Shown here: positions 1 to 6,990 of the stretch, one piece after another | Layout of the letters: every line of letters starts with the position of its first letter | Position numbering within the stretch: position 1 is the stretch's first letter | Assembly (NCBI GenBank): GCA_021849525.1 | Contig: JAJZSS010000056.1 | Location: forward strand, 1 to 7,849 | Length of the DNA stretch: 7,849 nucleotides | Direction: 5' to 3' | Source of the DNA: Chloroflexota bacterium | GTDB taxonomy: Bacteria; Chloroflexota; Anaerolineae; Anaerolineales; UBA4823 | Notes under the pieces: model-generated | The model's input: only the letters and a program-made list of their open reading frames with translations | What the model was told of the DNA's origin: nothing | Databases searched by the model: none | Translations under genes and position numbers: made by a program

Positions 1-832
1 TCCGATCTGCGCGCTGGATCAGGGCTTCGACCTGTCGTGCCAGGTCTTGCAGGGTCGTCGGGTCTTCAGAGCGCAGGTCCAGCTCCATTTTTGCCCGCGC
101 CGCAATGGTGTTGACCGTCGTTCCGCCGCTGATCACCCCCACATTCAACGTGGTGCGCGGCCGGGCGGGCAGGGGCAGGCGGGTCAGCTCGCAGACGAGC
201 TGGCTCAGCTCGTTCACCGCCGAAGGCTGCCCGTAATCCACCCAGGAATGCCCGCCGGCAGTTTGCACACCGATGCGATAACGCTTCACGCCCAGGCCGC
301 GGTGGTAGATCTGCCCCAACGACATCCCCTCCAGCACCAGGTAAGCTGTCACCTGTGCGCCAAACCGCTCCACCACCGCCCGCATCCCAGCCAGGTTACC
401 CAGGCCTTCTTCGCACACATTGGCTACCAACCAGACATCTCCCGGCAGGCGGGTCGTGGCGTTCGCTCTGGCATGCCTGGCGCGCAATTCCCACACCAGC
501 CCAAACAACCCGCCAATCCCAATCGAATTGTCACCGATCCCTGGACCATACAGACGATCCTGCTCCTGGCGTAAAGTCAGGTCTGTACCCTCCGGGAATA
601 CCGTATCCAGGTGGGCGCTGATCACAAGCGGGGAGGCAGCCCCGCTTCCCGGCAGACAACCATACACATTCCCCAGCGAGTCCATCTGCACATCCGCCAA
701 TCCGTCCTCGACAAAGCGCTGGAACACGTAGCGGGCGCGTGCCATCTCGGCATGGGTCGGCGCCGGGATCTGCTGGATAGCCATGGCTTCGTGCAGGACT
801 CGTTCGGACAGGTCGCGGATCAGCAGGCTCAT
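1..832 (-). CDS. M20-family zinc metallopeptidase/deacylase, 3' end cut by window edge
   Basis: The N-terminal 277 residues are present; the C-terminus lies beyond base 1. The fold reads as M20 (peptidase T, carboxypeptidase G2, ArgE/DapE group). It has HLD at residues 74-76 (zinc ligand His74, Asp76), GDN at 100-102 (bridging Asp101), catalytic Glu141 and zinc-binding Glu142 in EEG, and a further probable ligand Glu168. The lid/dimerisation domain starts near residue 180 and carries GGHS (193-196) and a TTVNTIAA stretch near 238-245, both typical of the family. Such enzymes are cytosolic hydrolases of peptide or N-acyl amide bonds; the substrate cannot be inferred here. The ATG overlaps the stop of the upstream kinase gene (ATGA) and has GAGG five bases ahead, so the two are probably translationally coupled. 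The final zinc-ligand histidine should be in the missing part. Family call is strong, exact activity unknown. Confidence 0.9.
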   Translation of the reverse strand, partial: MSLLIRDLSERVLHEAMAIQQIPAPTHAEMARARYVFQRFVEDGLADVQMDSLGNVYGCLPGSGAASPLVISAHLDTVFPEGTDLTLRQEQDRLYGPGIGDNSIGIGGLFGLVWELRARHARANATTRLPGDVWLVANVCEEGLGNLAGMRAVVERFGAQVTAYLVLEGMSLGQIYHRGLGVKRYRIGVQTAGGHSWVDYGQPSAVNELSQLVCELTRLPLPARPRTTLNVGVISGGTTVNTIAARAKMELDLRSEDPTTLQDLARQVEALIQRADR

Positions 833-1848
833 AGTTTCCTCACCGACTGGCGCAGGGCTTGCAGGCGCGCTTCCGCCAGTCCGGGCAGCCCATCCAAAGC
901 ATAATTCGGTGTACTGCCCTCCATCACCAGAGAAGCCGATATGTTCCCGTGTAAGACCGCCTCAAGGGGATCGTAGCTGCGGCGATAACCCGCCAGAAAT
1001 CCACCACACAGCGCATCCCCAACCCCGGTTGGGTCGACCATGCGGGCTGGATAGGGCGGGATTTCCCAGCAGCTCCGGGTAGCGGCGTCATACAGATATT
1101 GCCCGTTTTCACCCCGTTTGATCACGATCATCTCGCAGCCATGGACTGCCAGAGCTTCAGCCATCTCCCACAGATTACTGCTTCTCCCCTGGAATAGATT
1201 GCGCAGGTCTTCTTCGGAAGGCAAGAAGGCGGTCAGGCCGCTGAGCAGGGCCGGGATATCGTCAAAGTAAATGGGATTCATATATCCTGGCGAAGGATCG
1301 AGCGTGACGGTGGTTATTTCCGCCTGGCGCAGTACAGCTGGAACAACGCTGTGCGTGAGCAGGTCGAGTGGGCACAGGTGAGCCGCCGTACCATCCAGGA
1401 AATCTGCTGGAAAATCGACCTGGCGCAACGACACCGGCTGTAATTGGGTGCGGCTGTCCAGATGGTTGTATGGGTTGCGATAGCCGAGCAGCGCTTTGGG
1501 AAAAGACAGCTCAAGCCGGGCAAACTGCGCCACCGGATCGTCAAAGGTGGGATGGCTTAAATCAGGATAGGCGCAGAACCGGCGCACATCCACAGCTTCC
1601 GGCAGTATCCGCACCCCGCGCGTATCCAGGCCCCAGCGATCGAACTGGTTTAACCATTCCCGCGGATAATCCTCCCCCACCCGGGCCACAATTCCCGGGC
1701 ATGGGTCCGGGTCCCAAACGGCCAGTCCGACCGCCGCATACAATACATTCCCACCGGGCACATCGATGCGCGTTTCACCGGAAGGCATCAGGATATAGTC
1801 ACGCGTGAGGCGGCCAGCGAATATGAAACGGGGGACGACGCGATCCAT
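829..1848 (-). CDS. PfkB-family carbohydrate/nucleoside kinase
   Basis: A 339-residue protein of normal length for the ribokinase/PfkB superfamily, which phosphorylates a sugar, nucleoside or related hydroxyl compound with ATP in the cytosol. Visible landmarks are the early GGN at residues 32-34 (substrate-side signature 1), a SEED segment at 211-214 in the region where the family usually has an N..E motif, IVIKRGENG at 241-249, and the C-terminal signature DPTGVGDA at 272-279. Asp278 is the expected catalytic base, and the preceding Gly-Val-Gly forms the anion hole. The N-terminus (FIFAGRLTRDYIL) starts directly with the first beta strand, so little can precede it. There is no Shine-Dalgarno sequence; instead a perfect TATAAT ends 7 bases before the ATG. 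The gene starts 30 bases after the exporter operon and overlaps the M20 gene by 4 bases. The specific substrate is not recognisable; a MAK32-like subgroup is possible. Confidence 0.9.
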   Translation of the reverse strand: MDRVVPRFIFAGRLTRDYILMPSGETRIDVPGGNVLYAAVGLAVWDPDPCPGIVARVGEDYPREWLNQFDRWGLDTRGVRILPEAVDVRRFCAYPDLSHPTFDDPVAQFARLELSFPKALLGYRNPYNHLDSRTQLQPVSLRQVDFPADFLDGTAAHLCPLDLLTHSVVPAVLRQAEITTVTLDPSPGYMNPIYFDDIPALLSGLTAFLPSEEDLRNLFQGRSSNLWEMAEALAVHGCEMIVIKRGENGQYLYDAATRSCWEIPPYPARMVDPTGVGDALCGGFLAGYRRSYDPLEAVLHGNISASLVMEGSTPNYALDGLPGLAEARLQALRQSVRKL

Positions 1849-1855
1849 GCCGGGA

Positions 1856-1861
1856 ATTATA
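1856..1861 (-). promoter_or_regulatory. Perfect -10 box (TATAAT) immediately before the kinase gene
   Basis: TATAAT on the minus strand is followed by the 7 bases TCCCGGC and then the kinase ATG. A start about 7 bases past the box would give a transcript with almost no leader. The hexamer 17 bases upstream (CAGTGA) is a poor -35 match, and there is no extended -10 TG at the usual place. The lack of a ribosome binding site before the ATG supports a leaderless start. This is sequence inference only. Confidence 0.5.
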
Positions 1862-1872
1862 GCGCATTGCGC
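1862..1872. repeat. Short inverted repeat directly upstream of the kinase -10 box
   Basis: GCGCA and TGCGC arms with a single central base lie in the would-be spacer, abutting TATAAT. No T-run follows, so it is unlikely to be a terminator for the exporter operon. An operator for a small dimeric repressor is possible, but the repeat is short and could be chance. Confidence 0.3.
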
Positions 1873-1878
1873 CGTAAT

Positions 1879-2811
1879 TCACTGTTTCTCAGCCAGCGTC
1901 AGGAATACGTCTTCGAGGGATGGGGCAACACGCTCCAGCCGGATAAGCTGCAGGGTGCTGTTAGCAATTAAATCGGAAAGCTGCTGCTCAGTGACCTCGC
2001 CAGGGCTGATGACCCGTAGATGGTCGCCTGCCAGGGAGATACGCAATCCCAGACCAGACTGCTCCAGCAAATGCAGCCCATCCATTATCGGTTCCACAGT
2101 CAGATCCCAGGCAGGCCCTTCCAACACAGACCTTTTTAATTCAGCCGGTGTATCATACGCCAGCAATCGCCCCCGGTTCATGATCCCTACCCGCCCGCAA
2201 TACTCGGCCTCATCCATATAATGGGTGGTTACCAGTGCGGTCACCCCACCTGCCACCAGCTCATAGATCAAATCCCAAAATGCCCGCCGCGCCAGCGGAT
2301 CGACCCCACTGGTCGGCTCATCCAGGAATAAAAGCTGCGGTTGGTGGACCACGGCAGTGCCCAGAGCCAGGCGCTGCCGCCAGCCAACCGACAGCTCGCT
2401 CGCCATCAAGTTGGCCTGCTCGCGCAGCCCCACCAGCTCCAATACGGACTCGATCCGCTGCCGGTCCGCCACCCCATACACACCCGCATAGAACTGCAGG
2501 TTCTCCCGTACTGTCAGATCGTGATACAGCGCAAATTTCTGGGACATATATCCCACCCGCTGGCGGATGAGCTCGGATTGGCGCACGATATCGAAGCCCA
2601 GTACCTGCCCCTGCCCGGCGCTCGGGCGGAGCAAGCCCAACAGCATCCGGATGGTTGTCGTTTTGCCCGATCCATTAGGTCCCAGATAGCCCACTACTTC
2701 CCCGGCCTGCACCCTGAAGCTCAGCCGGTCCACCGCGACAAAATCACCGAACAGCCGGGTGAGACCCTGGGTCAGGATCACATCGCCGGGTTTTCCCCCG
2801 CCATTATTCAT
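1879..2811 (-). CDS. ABC exporter ATPase 2 (matches C-terminal half of YbhF)
   Basis: Cytosolic ATP-binding subunit, 310 residues counted from ATG 2811. Walker A GPNGSGKTT is at 44-52 (Lys50), Q-loop Gln91, Walker B with LDEP at 163-166 (catalytic Glu165), D-loop GVDP at 169-172, and an intact H-loop His197 in VTTHYMDEAEYC. The signature is altered: LSVGW at 140-144 instead of LSGGQ, with Val at the first glycine. This GWRQRLAL version resembles the second ATPase half of E. coli YbhF. The C-terminal 80 residues are the usual extension of ABC-2 type ATPases, ending in LEDVFLTLAE. A GTG six bases earlier (2817) is possible, but GGAG at 2819-2822 lies 7 bases before the ATG, so the ATG is preferred. 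The ATG overlaps the end of ATPase 1 by 8 bases. It probably pairs with ATPase 1 to drive the single permease. Confidence 0.92.
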   Translation of the reverse strand: MNNGGGKPGDVILTQGLTRLFGDFVAVDRLSFRVQAGEVVGYLGPNGSGKTTTIRMLLGLLRPSAGQGQVLGFDIVRQSELIRQRVGYMSQKFALYHDLTVRENLQFYAGVYGVADRQRIESVLELVGLREQANLMASELSVGWRQRLALGTAVVHQPQLLFLDEPTSGVDPLARRAFWDLIYELVAGGVTALVTTHYMDEAEYCGRVGIMNRGRLLAYDTPAELKRSVLEGPAWDLTVEPIMDGLHLLEQSGLGLRISLAGDHLRVISPGEVTEQQLSDLIANSTLQLIRLERVAPSLEDVFLTLAEKQ

Positions 2812-3760
2812 CCTCACTCTCCGCCAGGCTCATGAATACATCCTCCAGCTGCGGGGCTGCACGGTCCAGGCTGTAAAGCACGCCGCCTTCTGCAGGAACT
2901 CTCGTCGATAGCTCCTCGCTGACTGCCTCCTGCTGGCCTGCCTGGATGCGTAAATGCAGCCGCTCGCCAAAGCGCTGCACCGATTCCACCCCGGCAATTT
3001 GCCCCGCAATCCGGCGCAGCCCCTCGAGTGGCTCGCCGGTCAGCTCCAGAATGCGGCCCTCCAACTGCTGGCGCAGCTCCTGCGGGCTGCCCTCCACCAG
3101 CAGCTTTCCCAGGCGCATGAACCCCACCTTCTGGCAGCGGGCTGCCTCATCCATGTAAGGTGTGGTGACCAGGACGCTTGCACTACCGCCATTCTGCCTG
3201 GATTCCGCTACCATCTGGATAATCAATTGCCAGAAGTCCTGCCGGGTGACCGGATCGACGCCAGTGGTTGGCTCGTCCAGCAGCAGCACTTTTGGCCGGT
3301 GCACCAGCGCGGCCGCCAATCCCAGCTTCTGCTTCATCCCGCCCGAGAGCTGTCCGGCTCTGCGGTTCGTAAATTCCACCAATCCCACGAACTCGAGGAT
3401 CGCCATGCAGCGCGGCCGCCATTCGGCTGCCGGGATGCCGCGCATCTCGGCAAAGAAACCGATATTTTCCAGGACGGTTAATTCTTCATAGAGTGAAAAT
3501 CGCTGCGGGAGGTAACCAATCTGCGCCCGGGCGTTTTCCAGCTCACTCAGCAGATCGTAACCCCCGATCTCGATCCGGGTCCCGGATTTTCCCGCCGGGT
3601 CCGGGCGCAGTGCCCCACACAGCAGCCGCAGGGTGGTGGTTTTACCCGCCCCATCCGGCCCCACCAGCCCGTAGATCTGGCCTTCCGGAACAGACAGGTG
3701 TAGGTCTCGCACCGCCTCCAGGCTGCCGAATGTTTTGGATAAGCCCTCTACCCGGATCAT
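2804..3760 (-). CDS. ABC exporter ATPase 1 (matches N-terminal half of YbhF)
   Basis: Cytosolic ATP-binding subunit of 318 residues. Walker A GPDGAGKTT is at 34-42 (Lys40), Q-loop Gln86, a good signature LSGGM at 138-142, Walker B with LDEP at 161-164 (catalytic Glu163), and D-loop GVDP at 167-170. The H-loop reads VTTPYMDEA: position 201, normally His, is Pro (codon CCT, bases 3158-3160). The C-terminal extension ends LEDVFMSLAE like its partner. Loss of this His is known in the first half of double ATPases of the YbhF type, so this is probably an evolved specialisation, not damage; the frame is clean throughout. It starts 18 bases after the adaptor gene and has only a weak ribosome binding site, which suggests coupling to upstream translation. 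With ATPase 2 it should form one canonical and one degenerate ATP site. Confidence 0.93.
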   Translation of the reverse strand: MIRVEGLSKTFGSLEAVRDLHLSVPEGQIYGLVGPDGAGKTTTLRLLCGALRPDPAGKSGTRIEIGGYDLLSELENARAQIGYLPQRFSLYEELTVLENIGFFAEMRGIPAAEWRPRCMAILEFVGLVEFTNRRAGQLSGGMKQKLGLAAALVHRPKVLLLDEPTTGVDPVTRQDFWQLIIQMVAESRQNGGSASVLVTTPYMDEAARCQKVGFMRLGKLLVEGSPQELRQQLEGRILELTGEPLEGLRRIAGQIAGVESVQRFGERLHLRIQAGQQEAVSEELSTRVPAEGGVLYSLDRAAPQLEDVFMSLAESEDE

Positions 3761-3778
3761 CTCTGCCGCCCGATTCGT

Positions 3779-5122
3779 CTACTGACCAAATTCAACGTCT
3801 GCCGGCATACCCGGTTTCAGTTTTCCTTCGGGGTTATCCACGCCCAGTTTGACTGCGAAAACCATGGTGCTGCGCCCCTCAGGCGTTTGCACATTGCGCG
3901 GCGTAAATTCCGCCTGGTCGGCGATCTGCACCACAATCGCCTGAAAGTCTTCACCGGGGAAAGAATCCACCCTCAACCTCGCTGTCTCTTCTAAGACCAG
4001 CTGCCCGTAGCGATCTTCCGGCAGATAAACCGTAATCGTCAGCTGATCGAGATCCGCCAGGGTCAGCAGCGGCGCCCCTGGCAGCACATTCTCGCCGGGC
4101 TGCGCGGAGCGGGTCAGGATCACTCCGGCCTGGGGTGCAAAGATGCTCAATTTTTCCATCTGGGTCTGGAGCACATCAACCGCAGCCTGGGCAGCCTGCA
4201 CCTGAGCCTGCGCCACTGCCAGGGCTTCCGGGCCTGTCTCGGCGCGCGCGGCCTCCAACGCTGCCTGTGCCGTCGCCAGGCGCGCCTCTGCCAGCGCCAG
4301 TCGATCCGGGTTTGGCCCGTCTTTCACCTTCTCGTATGCGCGTTGGGCTTCCGCCAGCTGCTCGACAGCCAAAATTTTCGTCGCATCTGCGACCGCCAGC
4401 TCATAGCGATTGGCCTTACCATTCACGTTGTTGTAGCGCGTAACCGCATTGTCATATGCAATCTGGGCATTCGCCAGCCTGGCCTGGAAGGCTGCCCGGG
4501 TCAGGTTGTCTTCTGCCTTCTTTTCATACGGCTTGAAATCTTCCTGGGCCTGTTCCAGCTTGTCCTGCGCCATGACCACGGTGGCATGAGCGGCGTCAAT
4601 ATCTGCCTGGTCTGCCACGCCGGAGATCACATCCAGCCGGTCGCCGGCCTGGTCCAGGGCTTTGTCGGCGGCTGCCACCGCCTGCAGGGCCTGGGCTGTC
4701 GCCAGGCTGGCGTTTTCCTTGAGCGTATCCAGAGCCTGCTGGGCCTGCAGCAGCTCTCCCTCCGCCTGGGCAATCGCCAGCTGGCGCTGCTCACTGGTTA
4801 GGCCGGCGGCAACCAGGGCATGGCTGGCCCGGGCAGTCTCCAGTGCAGCCTGAGCCTGCTGGAGCTGGGCGCTCAACAACGCTGGATCAAAGCGTACCAG
4901 CAGCTCTCCGGCCTGAACCTTCTGTCCTTCTCCGACCAGTACTGCTTCTATTTTTCCACTCAGCTCCGGCGAGATGGTAATCTGCGTCGCCTCGATCGAG
5001 CCAGAAGCCTGTAACGTTTTCCCGCTGGCTGTCGCGCCTGGCTGGGTGAAATACCACCAGGCGAATGCGCCCAGACCGGCGATCAATAGAATTGGAATGA
5101 TCCTTCGCATCTTGTTGTGCAT
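3779..5122 (-). CDS. HlyD-family membrane fusion/adaptor protein with a long coiled-coil hairpin (YbhG-like role)
   Basis: A 447-residue adaptor that links the inner-membrane pump to the outside. Residues 1-6 are basic, and 7-25 form one membrane-spanning signal anchor with no lipobox Cys. The first half of the lipoyl-like domain is about 37-80 (ASGSIEA, GEGQKVQAGELL). A very Ala/Gln/Glu-rich coiled-coil hairpin runs about 81-322. The second lipoyl half (IFAPQAGVI, PGENVLPGAPLLTLAD) and the beta-barrel domain (to LKPGMPADVEF) complete the family order. The hairpin has three similar heptad-like stretches, near 112-132, 274-292 and 300-319, which hint at internal duplication. The protein is much longer than E. 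coli YbhG (332 residues), mostly in the hairpin. A strong AGGAGG at 5128-5133 lies 5 bases before the chosen ATG. The gene follows the permease by 40 bases. Confidence 0.92.
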   Translation of the reverse strand: MHNKMRRIIPILLIAGLGAFAWWYFTQPGATASGKTLQASGSIEATQITISPELSGKIEAVLVGEGQKVQAGELLVRFDPALLSAQLQQAQAALETARASHALVAAGLTSEQRQLAIAQAEGELLQAQQALDTLKENASLATAQALQAVAAADKALDQAGDRLDVISGVADQADIDAAHATVVMAQDKLEQAQEDFKPYEKKAEDNLTRAAFQARLANAQIAYDNAVTRYNNVNGKANRYELAVADATKILAVEQLAEAQRAYEKVKDGPNPDRLALAEARLATAQAALEAARAETGPEALAVAQAQVQAAQAAVDVLQTQMEKLSIFAPQAGVILTRSAQPGENVLPGAPLLTLADLDQLTITVYLPEDRYGQLVLEETARLRVDSFPGEDFQAIVVQIADQAEFTPRNVQTPEGRSTMVFAVKLGVDNPEGKLKPGMPADVEFGQ

Positions 5123-5127
5123 GCCAG

Positions 5128-5133
5128 CCTCCT
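5128..5133 (-). promoter_or_regulatory. Strong ribosome binding site of the adaptor gene
   Basis: AGGAGG, a full anti-16S match, 5 bases before ATG 5122. It is the strongest such site in the window and may raise adaptor output relative to the neighbouring subunits, which have weaker sites. Confidence 0.8.
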
Positions 5134-5162
5134 ATGACAGATCAGGCAGTAAATATCCCATC

Positions 5163-6296
5163 TCAATCCAGTCGCTTGTGAAAGCGCAGCGCCGCGATCA
5201 ACATGATCCCTGCCCCAAAGACAGCCAGGGCAATGATTTCTTGCTGCAGGGCTGCCACGCTGACGCCCTTCAAGAGCAGGGCGCGAATAATTACCAGGTA
5301 ATAGCGCAGCGGCATCAAGTAAGAGAGCCACTGCAGTACCGGCGGCATCGCCTCCAGGGGAAAGAAAAACCCCGATAGAAAAATGCTGGGCAGCAAGGTC
5401 ATCCACACTGTCAGCATGGCCTCCTGCTGGGTGTTGGCAAATGTGGACGCCAGCAGGCCAATCCCCAGCCCGGTAGCCGCAAACAAACCCGAAAGCAAGA
5501 TGATCATCCCCAGGTCGCCGCGCACAGGCACCTTGAACCACCACGCCCCAATGGCGATCACTTCCAGGGTATTGAGCAGCGCCAGGATGATATAGGGCAG
5601 GAGCTTCCCCACGATCAGCTCCCACGAGCGAATGGGAGTGACGATCAGCTGTTCGATGGTGCCGCGCTCGCGCTCGCGCACAATGGCTGTGGCGGTCAGG
5701 ATCGAAGTGATCGCGAACAGGATCATTCCGATCACCCCCGGGATCATGAAATGGGCGCTGATCAGGTCGGGGTTGTACCATACCTGGGTGCGTACATCCA
5801 GTGGCAGCTGCAGGCTGCCCGGCTGGCCTCGCCGCGCCAGGGTCTCCGCCATCACCCCCGTAGCCAGAGATTGTCCGATTAGCTGCGCCGCTGAGAGCGA
5901 CGTCGCCGCTACGGTTGGATCGCTGCCATCCAATATGAACGCCACCTGGGCTGGTCCACCTTCGCTGATCTGCCGCCCATAGCCGGGAGGGATGATCAAT
6001 CCTGCCCGGGCCTTACCCTGATCCATGAGCGTCCGTAAATCGGCCTCCCGGTCCACATCGTAGGCGATCCGGAAGTAATCCGCCGCCCGGTAAGCGTCCA
6101 GCAGCTGGCGCGCTTGCGGGCTGCGGTCCTGGTCCAGCACCGCCAGCGGCATATTCCGTACATCATTGGTGGCGGCATACCCCAGCAAGAAGAGCTGCAT
6201 CACCGGGATAACCAGAATCAAAACCAGGGTGCGCGGGTCGCGCCAGATCTGGATAAACTCTTTACGTACTAGCGAAACCAAACGAATATTGAGCAT
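5163..6296 (-). CDS. ABC-2 type exporter permease (YbhS/YbhR-like)
   Basis: Inner-membrane permease of 377 residues. It opens with the typical cytosolic segment (RKEFIQIWRDPRTL, 11-24), then TM1 about 24-43, a large extracytoplasmic domain about 44-180, and five further membrane segments clustered at about 184-205, 223-246, 253-275, 285-305 and 353-371. The ERERGTIEQL motif at 208-217 and GFFFPLEAMPP near 319-329 are hallmarks of the DrrB/NodJ/YbhS-R type. The frame continues to a TTG at 6317, but ATG 6296 has GGAG at 6304-6307 seven bases upstream, and family homology begins right there. Substrates of this family include drugs, dyes and lipids; none can be assigned. Only one such permease is encoded here, although two distinct ATPases are present, so it probably acts as a homodimer or pairs with a subunit encoded elsewhere. 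Confidence 0.92.
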   Translation of the reverse strand: MLNIRLVSLVRKEFIQIWRDPRTLVLILVIPVMQLFLLGYAATNDVRNMPLAVLDQDRSPQARQLLDAYRAADYFRIAYDVDREADLRTLMDQGKARAGLIIPPGYGRQISEGGPAQVAFILDGSDPTVAATSLSAAQLIGQSLATGVMAETLARRGQPGSLQLPLDVRTQVWYNPDLISAHFMIPGVIGMILFAITSILTATAIVRERERGTIEQLIVTPIRSWELIVGKLLPYIILALLNTLEVIAIGAWWFKVPVRGDLGMIILLSGLFAATGLGIGLLASTFANTQQEAMLTVWMTLLPSIFLSGFFFPLEAMPPVLQWLSYLMPLRYYLVIIRALLLKGVSVAALQQEIIALAVFGAGIMLIAALRFHKRLD

Positions 6297-6349
6297 CTGC
6301 TCTCTCCATCCGCTCAATCACCTGAAGCGGGCGATCCCCTTTAGGCCGA

Positions 6350-6952
6350 TCACTCCACCAGAATCCCACGTAAAAAAATATTGACCATTTGCTCCGCAGC
6401 GTGGTCTGTAAACACTGCCGGCGCCTGTGGCCCAAATGCGATCTCAGACAGGTAATAGCCGAAAAACAACCCCAGAAACGAACGCATCACAATTGGCAGA
6501 GATAACTCCGGTCGCAGCCGGTCGGGATCGTCGAAGATATACCCGGCAACCTGCAAGCCCAACGGAAATGCCCGCATAAATAGCTCGTTCAAATGGGCGG
6601 ATTTGAACTCGACGATCTCAATAAACATCAGATTGAAAAATTCAGGGCTGGCTTTGAGCGCTTGCAGCATCAGGTCAAATGCCTGGCGGACGCGGGTTTC
6701 AGCTGTATCACCCTTCACTTCCAGCATCGCCGGCAACACTGACCGGTAGGGATGATATGCGATGAAGACACCCTCGAAAACTGCCTCTTTGCTGGGGAAG
6801 TGGTTATACAGGCTTCCCAGGGCCATCCCGGCCTGTTTGGCGATCTGGCGCATCGAGGTGCCATGAAATCCTTGTTGTGTAAAGAGATCGTGGGCGGCAT
6901 TGATGATTTCCTGGCGGGTGCTTTCGCCCCGGTTGGGTTTTATTTCGGACAT
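6350..6952 (-). CDS. TetR-family transcriptional repressor of the exporter operon
   Basis: A 200-residue regulator. Residues 11-60 form the TetR DNA-binding domain: helix 1 RQEIINAAHDLF, then the helix-turn-helix from about 32 to 51 (SMRQIAKQAGMALGSLYNHF) and the conserved FPSKEAVFEGVF. The rest is an all-helical, hydrophobic ligand-binding and dimerisation domain typical of multidrug or lipid sensors. An upstream in-frame ATG at 6967 would add five residues, but it lacks a ribosome binding site, whereas AAGGAAGG at 6956-6963 precedes ATG 6952. It is the first gene of the operon and ends 53 bases before the permease, with no terminator between them. The 18-bp palindrome in its own promoter is the likely operator, giving autorepression. 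Position and role match E. coli CecR (YbiH), upstream of ybhGFSR. Confidence 0.93.
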   Translation of the reverse strand: MSEIKPNRGESTRQEIINAAHDLFTQQGFHGTSMRQIAKQAGMALGSLYNHFPSKEAVFEGVFIAYHPYRSVLPAMLEVKGDTAETRVRQAFDLMLQALKASPEFFNLMFIEIVEFKSAHLNELFMRAFPLGLQVAGYIFDDPDRLRPELSLPIVMRSFLGLFFGYYLSEIAFGPQAPAVFTDHAAEQMVNIFLRGILVE

Positions 6953-6955
6953 ATT

Positions 6956-6963
6956 CCTTCCTT
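6956..6963 (-). promoter_or_regulatory. Ribosome binding site that fixes the TetR start at 6952
   Basis: AAGGAAGG on the minus strand lies just ahead of ATG 6952 (AAGGA core 6 bases away). It lies inside the possible extension from ATG 6967, which itself has no purine-rich site ahead of it. Confidence 0.65.
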
Positions 6964-6971
6964 CCATAATG

Positions 6972-6989
6972 TGAACGAACGTTCGTTCA
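6972..6989. promoter_or_regulatory. Perfect 18-bp palindrome, probable TetR operator
   Basis: TGAACGAACGTTCGTTCA is its own reverse complement over all 18 bases, centred between 6980 and 6981. It begins one base after the -10 box and covers the expected transcription start of the TetR-exporter operon. Size, symmetry and position are those of a classic TetR-dimer operator that blocks RNA polymerase. Assignment to this TetR protein is by neighbourhood. Confidence 0.85.
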
Positions 6990-6990
6990 T

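Noticed and set aside
47..574. 175-residue plus-strand open frame
   Set aside because: It is antisense to the M20 gene, which shows ordered catalytic motifs across the same bases.
1862..1872. Inverted repeat as terminator of the exporter operon
   Set aside because: The stem is only 5 bp with a one-base loop that cannot form a normal hairpin, and no T-run follows. It is kept only as a weak operator candidate.
2341..2835. 164-residue plus-strand open frame
   Set aside because: It is antisense to the two ATPase genes, whose motifs are intact; it has no recognisable domain or translation signal.
2804..3760. ATPase 1 as a pseudogene because the H-loop His is missing
   Set aside because: The frame is uninterrupted, all other motifs are intact, and a non-His residue here is known in the first half of YbhF-type double ATPases.
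4343..4801. 152-residue plus-strand open frame
   Set aside because: It is antisense to the repetitive adaptor hairpin; the long frame is explained by the biased Ala/Gln codons.
5083..5781. 232-residue open frame on the minus strand
   Set aside because: It overlaps the permease and the adaptor start in another register. The His/Arg/Asp/Pro-rich composition is typical of a shadow of GC-rich coding sequence, while the permease frame has clear family motifs.
6953..6967. Upstream ATG at 6967 as the TetR start
   Set aside because: It has no ribosome binding site, while ATG 6952 has AAGGAAGG directly ahead.
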